Positions 6,268 to 12,877 of a stretch of DNA of 14,516 nucleotides are shown piece by piece. A model generated the notes under the pieces. That model searched no databases, was not told the DNA's origin, and saw nothing but the letters and a program-made list of their open reading frames with translations. The DNA is taken from contig CAKUJN010000054.1 in assembly GCA_934661735.1 (NCBI GenBank), positions 1 to 14,516 of the forward strand. Direction: 5' to 3'. Source of the stretch: an uncultured Oscillospiraceae bacterium. GTDB lineage: Bacteria; Bacillota; Clostridia; Oscillospirales; Oscillospiraceae. A program made the translations under genes and the position numbers. How positions within the stretch are numbered: position 1 is the stretch's first letter; each line of letters starts with the position of its first letter.

Positions 6268-7668
6268 ATGCTGTTTTCCAGTATTCCTTTTCTATACCGG
6301 TTTCTGCCGTGCGTGCTGCTGGCCTACTTCCTTGTGCCGCGGCGGCTGAAAAACGGTGTTCTGCTGCTCTCCAGTCTGGTGTTTTATGGTTGGGGTGAGC
6401 CGCGGTATCTGCTGGTTATGCTGGCGTCAATCCTGCAAGGCTATGTCTTTGGTCTGCTGATTGCGCGCTATCGCGGACGAAGCGCATCAAAGATATGCCT
6501 GACGGTCTCTGTGCTGTGCAGCTTTGCGGCGCTTGCGTATTTCAAGTACGCCGATTTCCTGATTGCCGGCGTGAACACGCTGACGGGTCTTGGCATGCCG
6601 CTTCTGAAAATTGCGCTCCCGGCGGGCATCAGCTTCTATACCTTTCAGATTGTCAGCTATCTGATTGACGTCTACCGCGGCACAGCTGCGGCACAGCGCA
6701 GCCTTGTCGATCTGGCCGCGTATGTGTCGATGTTCCCACAGCTGATTGCAGGACCGATTGTCCGCTATTCCGACGTGGCAGAGCAGTTGAAGGTGCGGAC
6801 GCACAGCATGGAAAACGCCGCATATGGCGCGCGGCGCTTTCTCATCGGACTGGGAAAGAAAATCCTGCTGGCAAACCAGCTGGGGAGCCTTGTGTCGGAC
6901 TTCCGCGCGACCGGCGACAGCTCGGTGCTGTATGTCTGGCTTTATGCAGTTGCGTTCATGCTGCAAATCTACTATGATTTTTCCGGCTACAGTGATATGG
7001 CCATTGGCCTTGGCCGGATTTTCGGCTTCAGATTTCCGGAGAACTTCAATTATCCGTACATTTCGGCCAGTATCACGGAATTCTGGCGGCGCTGGCACAT
7101 TTCTCTCGGCACATGGTTCCGCGACTATCTCTATATTCCGCTGGGCGGCAACCGGCGGGGACGGGCGCGGCAGCTGCTGAATATCCTGATCGTCTGGCTG
7201 GCAACCGGTCTGTGGCACGGTGCGGCGTGGAATTTCGTCCTGTGGGGACTGCTGTTTGCGCTGCTGCTGACGGTGGAAAAGCTGTGGCTGCTGCCGGTGC
7301 TGGAGCGGCGGCGCTGGCTCGGGCACATCTATGTGCTGGTGTTTGTGCTGTTCGGCTTCGTGCTGTTTGACGCTTCCGGCGTCGCGGACGCTGCGTTGAC
7401 AATCCGCGCGATGCTGGGCGGCGGGGGACTCGCGGCGGTCAGCGCCGAGGCGGTTTATACGCTGCGCAGCTATGCGGTTGTTCTGCTTCTGGCGGCAGCG
7501 GGCGCGACGCCGCTTCCGAAACGCGCGTTTGACGCGCTTGGACGTACACGCTTTGGCGCGCGCGTCGTGACGGTGCTCGAACCGCTGGGACTTGCGGTGC
7601 TGCTGGCCGTCTGCACAGCGTTTCTGGTGGACGGATCGTTCAACCCGTTTCTCTATTTCCGCTTCTAG
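6268..7668 (+). CDS. MBOAT family O-acyltransferase (AlgI/DltB-like)
   Basis: This is a polytopic membrane protein of 466 residues, normal for AlgI-type MBOAT enzymes. These move acyl groups, usually acetyl, across the membrane towards an extracytoplasmic polymer or partner. I chose ATG 6268 rather than the GTG at 6256: MLFSSIPFLYRFLP matches the usual family N-terminus, and GGAG (6258-6261) is then correctly spaced. Key motifs: PAGISFYTFQIVSYLIDVYRG (about 118-138), SMFPQLIAGPIVRY (154-167), YYDFSGYSDMAIGLGRIFGF (235-254), then FWRRWHISLGTWFRDYLYIPLGGN with His277. The second conserved histidine, His317 in GLWHGAAWNF, is the presumed catalytic residue and is present. Gene order with the DHHW protein downstream is the common two-gene arrangement for envelope polysaccharide or teichoic-type acylation. 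The polymer modified is not shown by the sequence; no polysaccharide synthesis genes are in the window. Confidence 0.95.
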   Translation: MLFSSIPFLYRFLPCVLLAYFLVPRRLKNGVLLLSSLVFYGWGEPRYLLVMLASILQGYVFGLLIARYRGRSASKICLTVSVLCSFAALAYFKYADFLIAGVNTLTGLGMPLLKIALPAGISFYTFQIVSYLIDVYRGTAAAQRSLVDLAAYVSMFPQLIAGPIVRYSDVAEQLKVRTHSMENAAYGARRFLIGLGKKILLANQLGSLVSDFRATGDSSVLYVWLYAVAFMLQIYYDFSGYSDMAIGLGRIFGFRFPENFNYPYISASITEFWRRWHISLGTWFRDYLYIPLGGNRRGRARQLLNILIVWLATGLWHGAAWNFVLWGLLFALLLTVEKLWLLPVLERRRWLGHIYVLVFVLFGFVLFDASGVADAALTIRAMLGGGGLAAVSAEAVYTLRSYAVVLLLAAAGATPLPKRAFDALGRTRFGARVVTVLEPLGLAVLLAVCTAFLVDGSFNPFLYFRF

Positions 7669-7764
7669 GGTGTATCTGAAAGCCGGAGATACAACTGGAA
7701 GGCCGGGCAAGATGCTTTTTCACGGGAATACATGCTGTATTGCAGACCATGGGAGGTTGCGACG

Positions 7765-8862
7765 ATGGAAAAACAGAAAAACCGCCTGACCGTCCTTTTG
7801 ACGGCGGGCTTTCTGCTGGCTTTTGCGCTCTGGGGCGTGTGCAGGCCGGATACCGCCGTGTCAGCTGCCGAGCGCCGTCCGCTGGCGCAGCAGCCGGCCC
7901 TGACGGCGCAGACGCTCTGGAACGGGACGTTTATGACGGACTATGAGTCGTATACGCTCGATCAGTTCCCGCTGCGCGATGTGTTCCGCACGCTGAAGGC
8001 GCATGTACAGCTGGATGTGCTGCGCCGGAAGGACAACAACGGTATTTACACTGCCGGCGGCTATGCCGCGAAGCTGGATTATCCGCTGAACGAGGCGTCG
8101 GCGGAACACGCCTTGTCGCGTTTTCGCAGAATCTGGGAAAAATATCTGGCTGATACCGATGTAAAGGTCTATTTTGCCGCAATTCCGGATAAGAACTATT
8201 TTCTGGCGGCAGAAAACGGCTATCCGGTGCTGGACTTTGATGCGCTGTGCGGGATTTTTGCCGATGGACTGGATTTTGCGCAGTGCGTTGATCTGACGCC
8301 CGCACTGACGCTGGACAGCTATTACCGGACGGACATCCACTGGCGGCAGGAGGCGCTTGTGCCGGCTGCGCAGCGGCTTGCGGAGGCAATGGACGCGGAG
8401 ATTTCGGCAGATTTTGAAACCGTGACGCTGGATACGCCGTTTTACGGCGTCTACTGCGGCCAGTCGGCGCTTGACCTGCGGCCGGATACGCTGCGCTATC
8501 TGACGAACGACACGCTGCGCGCGTGCACGGTATATGACTATGAGACGGACTACACGATGCCAGTCTATGATCTGGACGCCGCGGCGGGGGAGGACGCCTA
8601 TGCGCTGTTTCTCTCCGGTTCAAAATCGCTTTTGAAGATCACAAATCCGAATGCGAAAACCGACCGCGAGCTGGTGATTTTCCGCGATTCGTTCGGCAGC
8701 AGCCTCGCGCCGCTGCTGGCCGAGGGGTATGCCGGCATCACGCTGGTCGATATCCGCTATGTTTCGCCCGAGCGGCTGGGCAGCTGGCTGACATTTGACC
8801 GGCAGGACGTGCTGCTGCTTTACAGTGCGCCGGTACTGAACAACAGCGAAACGATCAAATAA
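7765..8862 (+). CDS. DHHW family protein, AlgX/AlgJ-like partner of the MBOAT enzyme
   Basis: This is a 365-residue protein with one N-terminal membrane anchor (about residues 8-26) and an extracytoplasmic domain. ATG 7765 is preferred over an upstream ATG at 7732 because GGAGGT sits seven bases before it. The family signature appears as YYRTDIHW (Asp190, His192; the name-giving DHHW has Ile for the first His here). The late LVIFRDSFGSSLAPLL motif (Ser309) is followed by TLVDIRYV. By analogy with AlgX/AlgJ, which are SGNH-like O-acetyltransferases, Asp190, His192 and Ser309 would form the catalytic set that passes the acyl group from the MBOAT protein to the acceptor. This residue assignment is inferred from motif order, not tested. 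It follows the MBOAT gene by 96 bases and ends the cassette. The next element is a tRNA gene with its own promoter. Confidence 0.88.
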   Translation: MEKQKNRLTVLLTAGFLLAFALWGVCRPDTAVSAAERRPLAQQPALTAQTLWNGTFMTDYESYTLDQFPLRDVFRTLKAHVQLDVLRRKDNNGIYTAGGYAAKLDYPLNEASAEHALSRFRRIWEKYLADTDVKVYFAAIPDKNYFLAAENGYPVLDFDALCGIFADGLDFAQCVDLTPALTLDSYYRTDIHWRQEALVPAAQRLAEAMDAEISADFETVTLDTPFYGVYCGQSALDLRPDTLRYLTNDTLRACTVYDYETDYTMPVYDLDAAAGEDAYALFLSGSKSLLKITNPNAKTDRELVIFRDSFGSSLAPLLAEGYAGITLVDIRYVSPERLGSWLTFDRQDVLLLYSAPVLNNSETIK

Positions 8863-8896
8863 GCTGGCCGCATGTCGAAAAAGTCATATTTCACTC

Positions 8897-8924
8897 TTGA
8901 CATTTTGCACTTCCGTGCTATAAT
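8897..8924 (+). promoter_or_regulatory. Promoter of tRNA-Thr
   Basis: Exact TTGACA (8897-8902) and TATAAT (8919-8924) boxes are separated by 16 bases. The tRNA begins 22 bases after the -10 box, leaving a short leader as is usual for stable RNA genes. Confidence 0.85.
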
Positions 8925-8946
8925 AATAGAGCCTTGAGTGAGGTAT

Positions 8947-9022
8947 GCTACTGTAGCTCAGTCGGTAGAGCGCGTCATTGGTAATGACGAGGTCGGCAGT
9001 TCGAATCTGCCCAGCAGCTCCA
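8947..9022 (+). tRNA. tRNA-Thr (anticodon GGU)
   Basis: A 76-base type I tRNA with encoded CCA (9020-9022). The D-arm GCTC/GAGC, anticodon stem CGTCA/TGACG with loop TTGGTAA (anticodon GGT at 8980-8982) and T-arm with TTCGAAT are all present. The acceptor stem GCTACTG/CAGCAGC has one mismatch, A8950 against C9015 (position 4:69); the other six pairs are Watson-Crick. The discriminator base is T, as in other clostridial tRNA-Thr genes I know. Confidence 0.95.
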
Positions 9023-9024
9023 AA

Positions 9025-9056
9025 AGCCCTGAAACCATATGGTTTCAGGGCTTTTT
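9025..9056 (+). terminator. Rho-independent terminator of tRNA-Thr
   Basis: AGCCCTGAAACC (9025-9036) and GGTTTCAGGGCT (9041-9052) form a perfect 12-bp stem with loop ATAT and a following TTTTT. With the flanking A and T runs the whole element is a palindrome that begins right at the CCA end of the tRNA. Confidence 0.93.
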
Positions 9057-9095
9057 GTGTAAAGATGGGGCATAGGGGCCTTTGAATGGACAAAG

Positions 9096-9125
9096 CGCCG
9101 CCTGAGCCATCCGGCTCAGGCGGCG
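9096..9125 (-). terminator. Terminator hairpin of the 67-aa membrane protein gene
   Basis: CGCCGCCTGAGCC (9096-9108) and GGCTCAGGCGGCG (9113-9125) form a perfect 13-bp stem with loop ATCC. It lies 17 bases after the stop codon of the minus-strand small gene. The T-run on the minus strand is weak (CTTTGT), so termination may be partial. It faces the tRNA-Thr terminator and could work in both directions. Confidence 0.65.
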
Positions 9126-9142
9126 TTCATTCCATTCTGCTT

Positions 9143-9346
9143 TCAATCCGCGTAATCGGCGGACTCGTCGTCGGCGCCTCTGCAAAGCTTTGCCTTCAGC
9201 TTCGCGCAAAGCGCGCAGCCCTTTTCCGTGCGCTCTGCCAGAACCTTGCACACAACGGCGATTGCGCCCAGTACAGCCAGCACCGCGCACACAATGGCAA
9301 TCACGCGGCCGATGCAGCACTTCTTTTCTTCAACCTTTTTGCACAT
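9143..9346 (-). CDS. Small cysteine-rich membrane protein (67 aa), function unknown
   Basis: The product is 67 residues. It has a basic, Cys-containing start (MCKKVEEKKCC), one transmembrane helix (about residues 12-35, rich in Ala, Val and Ile), then a charged tail with a CALC pair (44-47) and an acidic end. Seven cysteines in 67 residues is high. GGAGG lies eight bases before ATG 9346, an extended -10 promoter lies upstream, and a hairpin terminator follows, so it looks like a genuine single-gene unit. I do not recognise the family. The basic N-terminus before the helix suggests the tail may face outwards, but the topology is not certain. It sits between tRNA-Thr and the TetR gene with no evident functional link to either. 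Confidence 0.75.
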   Translation of the reverse strand: MCKKVEEKKCCIGRVIAIVCAVLAVLGAIAVVCKVLAERTEKGCALCAKLKAKLCRGADDESADYAD

Positions 9347-9366
9347 ATTGATATCCTCCGTTTTCC

Positions 9367-9386
9367 GGCCGCCGGACGCGGCGGCC
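9367..9386 (-). other. Leader hairpin of the 67-aa gene
   Basis: GGCCGCC and GGCGGCC form a 7-bp GC stem around a six-base loop. It lies between the presumed start of transcription and the GGAGG ribosome site, 7 bases upstream of the site. It probably stabilises the 5' end of the transcript; a regulatory role is not shown. Confidence 0.4.
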
Positions 9387-9405
9387 TGTCTGTTTTGTTT
9401 TCTGC

Positions 9406-9414
9406 ATTATAGCA
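9406..9414 (-). promoter_or_regulatory. Extended -10 promoter of the 67-aa gene
   Basis: On the minus strand TGC followed by TATAAT (9414 down to 9406) gives an extended -10 box. The -35 position reads TTTCAT, a weak match, at a 17-base spacer. Transcription would start near 9399, about 50 bases before the start codon. Confidence 0.55.
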
Positions 9415-9441
9415 GACTTTTGCCCAAAATGAAACATAATT

Positions 9442-10017
9442 TTACTCCGGCCGCTCGGGCTGCGTGCATCCGTCCTTTTCAATACAGGCCGTGATGAACG
9501 TCGAAAACAGCTCGCCCAGCCGGTCGACGAGCTGGTCGATATCGCCGCTCATCCGGTTCCACAAAAACTGCATAAAAAAGCCGATGTAGGCATAGCGGCA
9601 GAACGCCGCGATTTCCCGCGCCCGCGCCTCCGGCATATTCTGCCCGTTCAGCGCCTGCTGCACCATGCGGTAGAACACGTCGTCCGTCATGGAAAAGACG
9701 TACTGCTCCATCCGGTCGCGTGAGAGCGAGTTGAACACATGATAGATCGTCGCCGGATGCGCGCGGCACTCGCGCAGCAGCTCTCTGGTCGCCTGACGCC
9801 AGTCTACGCTTTCGTCTCCTGCGGGGATGAACCGCCCGAGCTCTGTCTGCGCCCACACGTCCAGCAGCGCGTAGATGTCCTGATAGTGGTAGTAAAACGT
9901 GTTTGAGCTGATTCCGCAGCGGCGCACCAGCGCGGAAACCGTAATCCGGTCAAACGGCATTTCCTCCAGCATTTCCTGAAACGTCTGCATGATCACACGC
10001 TTGGTCAAAAGTGCCAT
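9442..10017 (-). CDS. TetR family transcriptional regulator
   Basis: This 191-residue protein has a TetR-type N-terminal DNA-binding domain. The stretch RITVSALVRRCGISSNTFYYHYQDIYALLD (about residues 24-53) holds the helix-turn-helix and the characteristic FYYHY recognition region. The helical C-terminal part (residues 60-180), with paired aromatics near FCRYAYIGFFMQFLWNRM, is the ligand-binding and dimer region and resembles the TetR_C_8-type domain. The start at 10017 is set by GGAGG six bases upstream; the frame runs open further upstream but without a ribosome site and through the tetR promoter itself. The gene is divergent from the ABC importer operon across a 224-base region with two palindromic elements. 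It most likely represses that operon and perhaps itself. The effector is unknown. Confidence 0.9.
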   Translation of the reverse strand: MALLTKRVIMQTFQEMLEEMPFDRITVSALVRRCGISSNTFYYHYQDIYALLDVWAQTELGRFIPAGDESVDWRQATRELLRECRAHPATIYHVFNSLSRDRMEQYVFSMTDDVFYRMVQQALNGQNMPEARAREIAAFCRYAYIGFFMQFLWNRMSGDIDQLVDRLGELFSTFITACIEKDGCTQPERPE

Positions 10018-10080
10018 GTCCGGCCTCCGTTCAACTGATTGTTCGCTCTGACGCGTATTGCGCGCGGTCCCTGTTCTTTG

Positions 10081-10109
10081 ATTATACACATACCGCACGT
10101 CTCTGGCAA
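10081..10109 (-). promoter_or_regulatory. Promoter of the tetR-type gene
   Basis: On the minus strand TTGCCA (10109-10104) and TATAAT (10086-10081) have a 17-base spacer. Transcription would begin near 10074, giving a leader of about 57 bases. Confidence 0.75.
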
Positions 10110-10136
10110 GCGGAAACTGCCCTCCGGAATTGTGAA

Positions 10137-10164
10137 TTTTTTTGCAAAAACATCCCCCAGGGGA
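10137..10164. promoter_or_regulatory. Two adjacent palindromes, candidate regulator sites
   Basis: TTTTTGCAAAAA (10139-10150) and TCCCC-CA-GGGGA (10153-10164) lie side by side, ending three bases before the -35 box of the importer promoter. Either could be a binding site for the divergent TetR-type regulator. Assignment is by position and symmetry only. Confidence 0.4.
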
Positions 10165-10166
10165 GC

Positions 10167-10195
10167 TTAAAATACGGAAAACGATCTGATAGAAT
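10167..10195 (+). promoter_or_regulatory. Promoter of the ABC importer operon
   Basis: TTAAAA (10167-10172) and TAGAAT (10190-10195) have a 17-base spacer, and TGA just before the -10 box makes it an extended -10. The -35 is weak. The start site would lie near 10202, about 40 bases before the binding-protein start codon. Confidence 0.55.
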
Positions 10196-10241
10196 ACTTG
10201 CGTCAGCTGACAATACCAGAAAAGAAACGGAGTATTTCCCC

Positions 10242-11789
10242 ATGAAACGAGTTCTTGCATTTGTGCTGACGCTCTGCACACTGCTCACTTTGTGCGCGTG
10301 CGCGGCAAAGGCGCAGCCGTCCGGAGCGCCGGCGGAAACCACACTGACCTACGGCTCGGCCGATTACACCCGCATCAATCCAGCCATGGATGAGCACTGT
10401 GAGCTGAGCGTGCTTCTGTTCGACGGCCTGACAGCCCACGACGGCGAAAATAACGTCGTTTCCGGCCTTGCGGAGAGCTGGGAGATCGACGACGCCTCCA
10501 ACACCTATACCTTCCATCTGCGCAGCGGCGTGACGTGGCACGACGGTGAGCCGCTGACCGCGGAGGATGTGAAATTCACAATCGAAGCAATTATGAATCC
10601 GGAAAACGGCTCGGAAAACGCGCCGAACTTTGAAGAGATTGAGGAGATTACCGTTTCCGACAAACAGACCGTCTCGTTCCGTCTCTCTGCGCCGAACGCC
10701 GCGTTTCTGGACTACATGTCTATGGCGGTCCTGCCGAAGCACCTGCTGGAGGGAGAGGACTGGCAGACGTCCGACTTCTTCCGCGCGCCGGTCGGAACCG
10801 GCCCGTACATGCTGGACAGCTGGGATGTCGGTCAGGCGATTGTGCTGAAAAAGAACGAAAGCTACTATAAGGGCGCGGCCAACATCGACCGCATCATTTT
10901 CAAAATTGTCCCCGACGACAACGCGCAGGCCATGCAGCTGGAATCCGGCGAGCTGGATCTGGCACTTCTGGACCCGAAAAACGCGCAGCTGTTTGAAAAC
11001 AGAGACGGCTTTGTCTGCTATGACATGAAAACCAGCGATTACCGCGGAATCCTGTTCAATTTCTGGAACGACTACTGGACGGAAAACCGCGATATCATCC
11101 CCGCCGTCTGCTATGCCATCGACCGGCAGGCAATCGTGGATGCGGTTCTGCTGGGTCAGGGTATGACGGCCTACGGCCCGCTTCAGCGGAATGTTTATAA
11201 CAATCCTGACGTCGAGCATTACGACTATAATCCGGAAAAGGCGCGGCAGATTCTTGAGGATGCGGGCTGCACAATGGGCGCGGACGGCTATTATGTCCGC
11301 AACGGTGAGGAAATCGGCTTTGTCATCAGCGTCATGGCCGGCGAACAGGACCGCATCGATATTGCGCAGGCCGCTGCGCAGCAGCTGCGCGAGGCCGGCA
11401 TCCACTGCACCGTTGAAATCCCCGCCAAAATGGACTGGGGCGGACAGCAGGCGTGCCTGATCGGCTGGGGCAGCCCGTTTGACGCGGACGACCACACCTA
11501 CAAGGTGTTCGGTACGGATAAGGGCGCGAATTATTCCGGCTATTCCAACGCGCTGGTCGACGAATATCTGACGCTCGCGCGCGAGTCGTCCGACCCCGCC
11601 GTCCGGAAGGAATACTACGACAAATTCCAGACGGAGCTTGCAAGTGATCCGGCCTATGCCTTTATCTGCTATATCGATGCAAACTATGTCGCAGGCGCAC
11701 GCCTGCATGGCGTCGATACGGAAAAGATACTCGGCCACCACGGCGTGGGTATTTTCTGGAACGTCTGCGACTGGACAATTACCGATTGA
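10242..11789 (+). CDS. ABC transporter substrate-binding lipoprotein (family 5: peptide/nickel class)
   Basis: This 515-residue extracellular solute-binding protein belongs to the OppA/DppA/NikA superfamily. The start at 10242 follows GGAG (10229-10232), giving a clean lipoprotein signal MKRVLAFVLTLCTLLTLCAC with Cys20 as lipid anchor. The family signature region is clear: GLAESWEIDD, then YTFHLRSGVTWHDGEPLTAEDVKFT (about 89-113). Later come APVGTGPYMLDSWD, the KIVPDDNAQAMQLESGELDL segment, and the C-terminal NYSGYSNALVDEYLTLAR. Near the end is HHG (His499-His500) before IFWNVCDW. Paired histidines can bind metal, so nickel or a metal chelate is possible beside peptides, but the ligand cannot be settled from the sequence. 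It is the first gene of the operon, followed after 71 bases and a hairpin by the ATPase genes, and is divergent from the TetR-type regulator. Confidence 0.93.
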   Translation: MKRVLAFVLTLCTLLTLCACAAKAQPSGAPAETTLTYGSADYTRINPAMDEHCELSVLLFDGLTAHDGENNVVSGLAESWEIDDASNTYTFHLRSGVTWHDGEPLTAEDVKFTIEAIMNPENGSENAPNFEEIEEITVSDKQTVSFRLSAPNAAFLDYMSMAVLPKHLLEGEDWQTSDFFRAPVGTGPYMLDSWDVGQAIVLKKNESYYKGAANIDRIIFKIVPDDNAQAMQLESGELDLALLDPKNAQLFENRDGFVCYDMKTSDYRGILFNFWNDYWTENRDIIPAVCYAIDRQAIVDAVLLGQGMTAYGPLQRNVYNNPDVEHYDYNPEKARQILEDAGCTMGADGYYVRNGEEIGFVISVMAGEQDRIDIAQAAAQQLREAGIHCTVEIPAKMDWGGQQACLIGWGSPFDADDHTYKVFGTDKGANYSGYSNALVDEYLTLARESSDPAVRKEYYDKFQTELASDPAYAFICYIDANYVAGARLHGVDTEKILGHHGVGIFWNVCDWTITD

Positions 11790-11804
11790 TGATGAAAAAG
11801 CGCC

Positions 11805-11833
11805 GCAGGCAGGGAGCTTTGCTCTCTGCCTGC
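11805..11833 (+). other. Intercistronic hairpin after the binding-protein gene
   Basis: GCAGGCAGGGAGC (11805-11817) pairs with GCTCTCTGCCTGC (11821-11833) over 13 positions, with one G-U pair and a TTT loop. No T-run follows, so it is not a full terminator. In this operon type such hairpins usually protect the upstream mRNA, giving more binding protein than ATPase. Confidence 0.6.
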
Positions 11834-11860
11834 CCGCTGCGTATTTCAGGAGAATCCCGC

Positions 11861-12877
11861 ATGTCTGAACGACTGGAAATTGACAATCTGTCTGTCTGCT
11901 TTGACACGCCGCGCGGCCGCGTTGAAGCCGTGCGCGGCGTCAGTCTGACACTGCACGCCGGAGAGGTGCTCGCCATTGTCGGCGAGTCCGGCTGCGGCAA
12001 GAGCGTTTTGTGCCGGACAATCATGAAGCTGCTGCCCAGAACGGCGCGCGTCACCGGCGGTACGATCCGCGTCGACGGCGCGGATATCACCGGCTACCGC
12101 GAGCGCGACATGCGCCGCCTGCGCGGCAGCGTGTTTTCCATGGTGTTTCAGGACCCGATGACGGCGCTGGACCCGACGATGACCGTCGGCGCACAGATTG
12201 CCGAAGCTGTCCGCGTCCACGACCGGCGTATTTCGCGCGTTGCGCTGGACGCGCGGGTACAGGAGCTGATGGAGCTGGTCGGCATCGAGCGGCCGCGCGA
12301 GCGCGCGCGACTCTATCCGCACAGCTTCTCCGGCGGCATGCGTCAGCGCGCCGTCATGGCGATTGCGCTTGCCGGAAATCCGTCGATTCTGTTTGCCGAC
12401 GAGCCGACCACGTCGCTGGACGTGACGGTACAGGCGCAGATTCTGGATCTTCTGCGTGAAATTCAGCGCACGCGCAATACTGCCACGATTCTGGTTTCAC
12501 ACGATCTGGGCGTGGTTGCCCGCGCGGCCGACCGCGTTGCCGTTATGTACGCCGGCCGCATCGTCGAAACCGGCACGGCGGAGGAAATCTACTATGATCC
12601 GCGCCACCCGTACACATGGGGGCTTCTGCGTTCGCTCCCCGCGCTGCGGAAAAAGGGAGAGCCGCTGTATACCATTCCCGGCATGCCGCCGACGCTCATC
12701 GATCCGCCGCAGGGCGATGCGTTTGCCTGCCGGAACGAATACGCGCTGGACATTGACTATGAACAGGAGCCGCCGATGTTCCAGATCACGCCCACGCACT
12801 TTGCCGCGACGTGGCTTCTGGACCCGCGCGCGCCGGAAATCACGCCGCCCGTCGGAGGAACGCGCCATGAAGCCTGA
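11861..12877 (+). CDS. Peptide/nickel ABC transporter ATP-binding protein (DppD/OppD type)
   Basis: This is a 338-residue cytoplasmic ATPase, the first of a pair that powers import. ATG 11861 is chosen over a longer frame because AGGAG lies eight bases upstream. ATPase motifs are intact: Walker A GESGCGKS (41-48), Q-loop Gln97 in VFQDPMTALDP, signature FSGGM (156-160), Walker B ILFADE (176-181) and switch His214. A C-terminal oligopeptide-transporter domain starts at about HPYTWGLLRSLP (249-260). In this domain the family normally has four cysteines that bind a [4Fe-4S] cluster. Here the aligned positions are Asp286, Asn292, Asp299 and Thr317, while the framework (PPQG, AF, R-x-x-YA, EQEPP, DPRAPE) is kept. 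A lone Cys290 is out of register. The last 11 bases overlap the next gene, so translation is coupled. Confidence 0.95.
   Translation: MSERLEIDNLSVCFDTPRGRVEAVRGVSLTLHAGEVLAIVGESGCGKSVLCRTIMKLLPRTARVTGGTIRVDGADITGYRERDMRRLRGSVFSMVFQDPMTALDPTMTVGAQIAEAVRVHDRRISRVALDARVQELMELVGIERPRERARLYPHSFSGGMRQRAVMAIALAGNPSILFADEPTTSLDVTVQAQILDLLREIQRTRNTATILVSHDLGVVARAADRVAVMYAGRIVETGTAEEIYYDPRHPYTWGLLRSLPALRKKGEPLYTIPGMPPTLIDPPQGDAFACRNEYALDIDYEQEPPMFQITPTHFAATWLLDPRAPEITPPVGGTRHEA

Noticed and set aside
7672..7692. Small hairpin GTATCT/AGATAC after the MBOAT stop codon
   Set aside because: Only 6 bp with no T-run; too weak to call a terminator.
6487..7710. Long minus-strand open frame opposite the MBOAT gene
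   Set aside because: Same compositional artefact; no ribosome site, no recognisable protein, and the plus strand encodes a clear MBOAT enzyme.
4997..9022. Genomic island between tRNA-Leu and tRNA-Thr
   Set aside because: tRNA genes are common integration sites, but I saw no integrase, no repeated tRNA 3' end and no change in base composition of the cassette.
10203..11741. 512-codon minus-strand frame opposite the binding-protein gene
   Set aside because: Shadow of a well-defined solute-binding protein; no start signal or domain.
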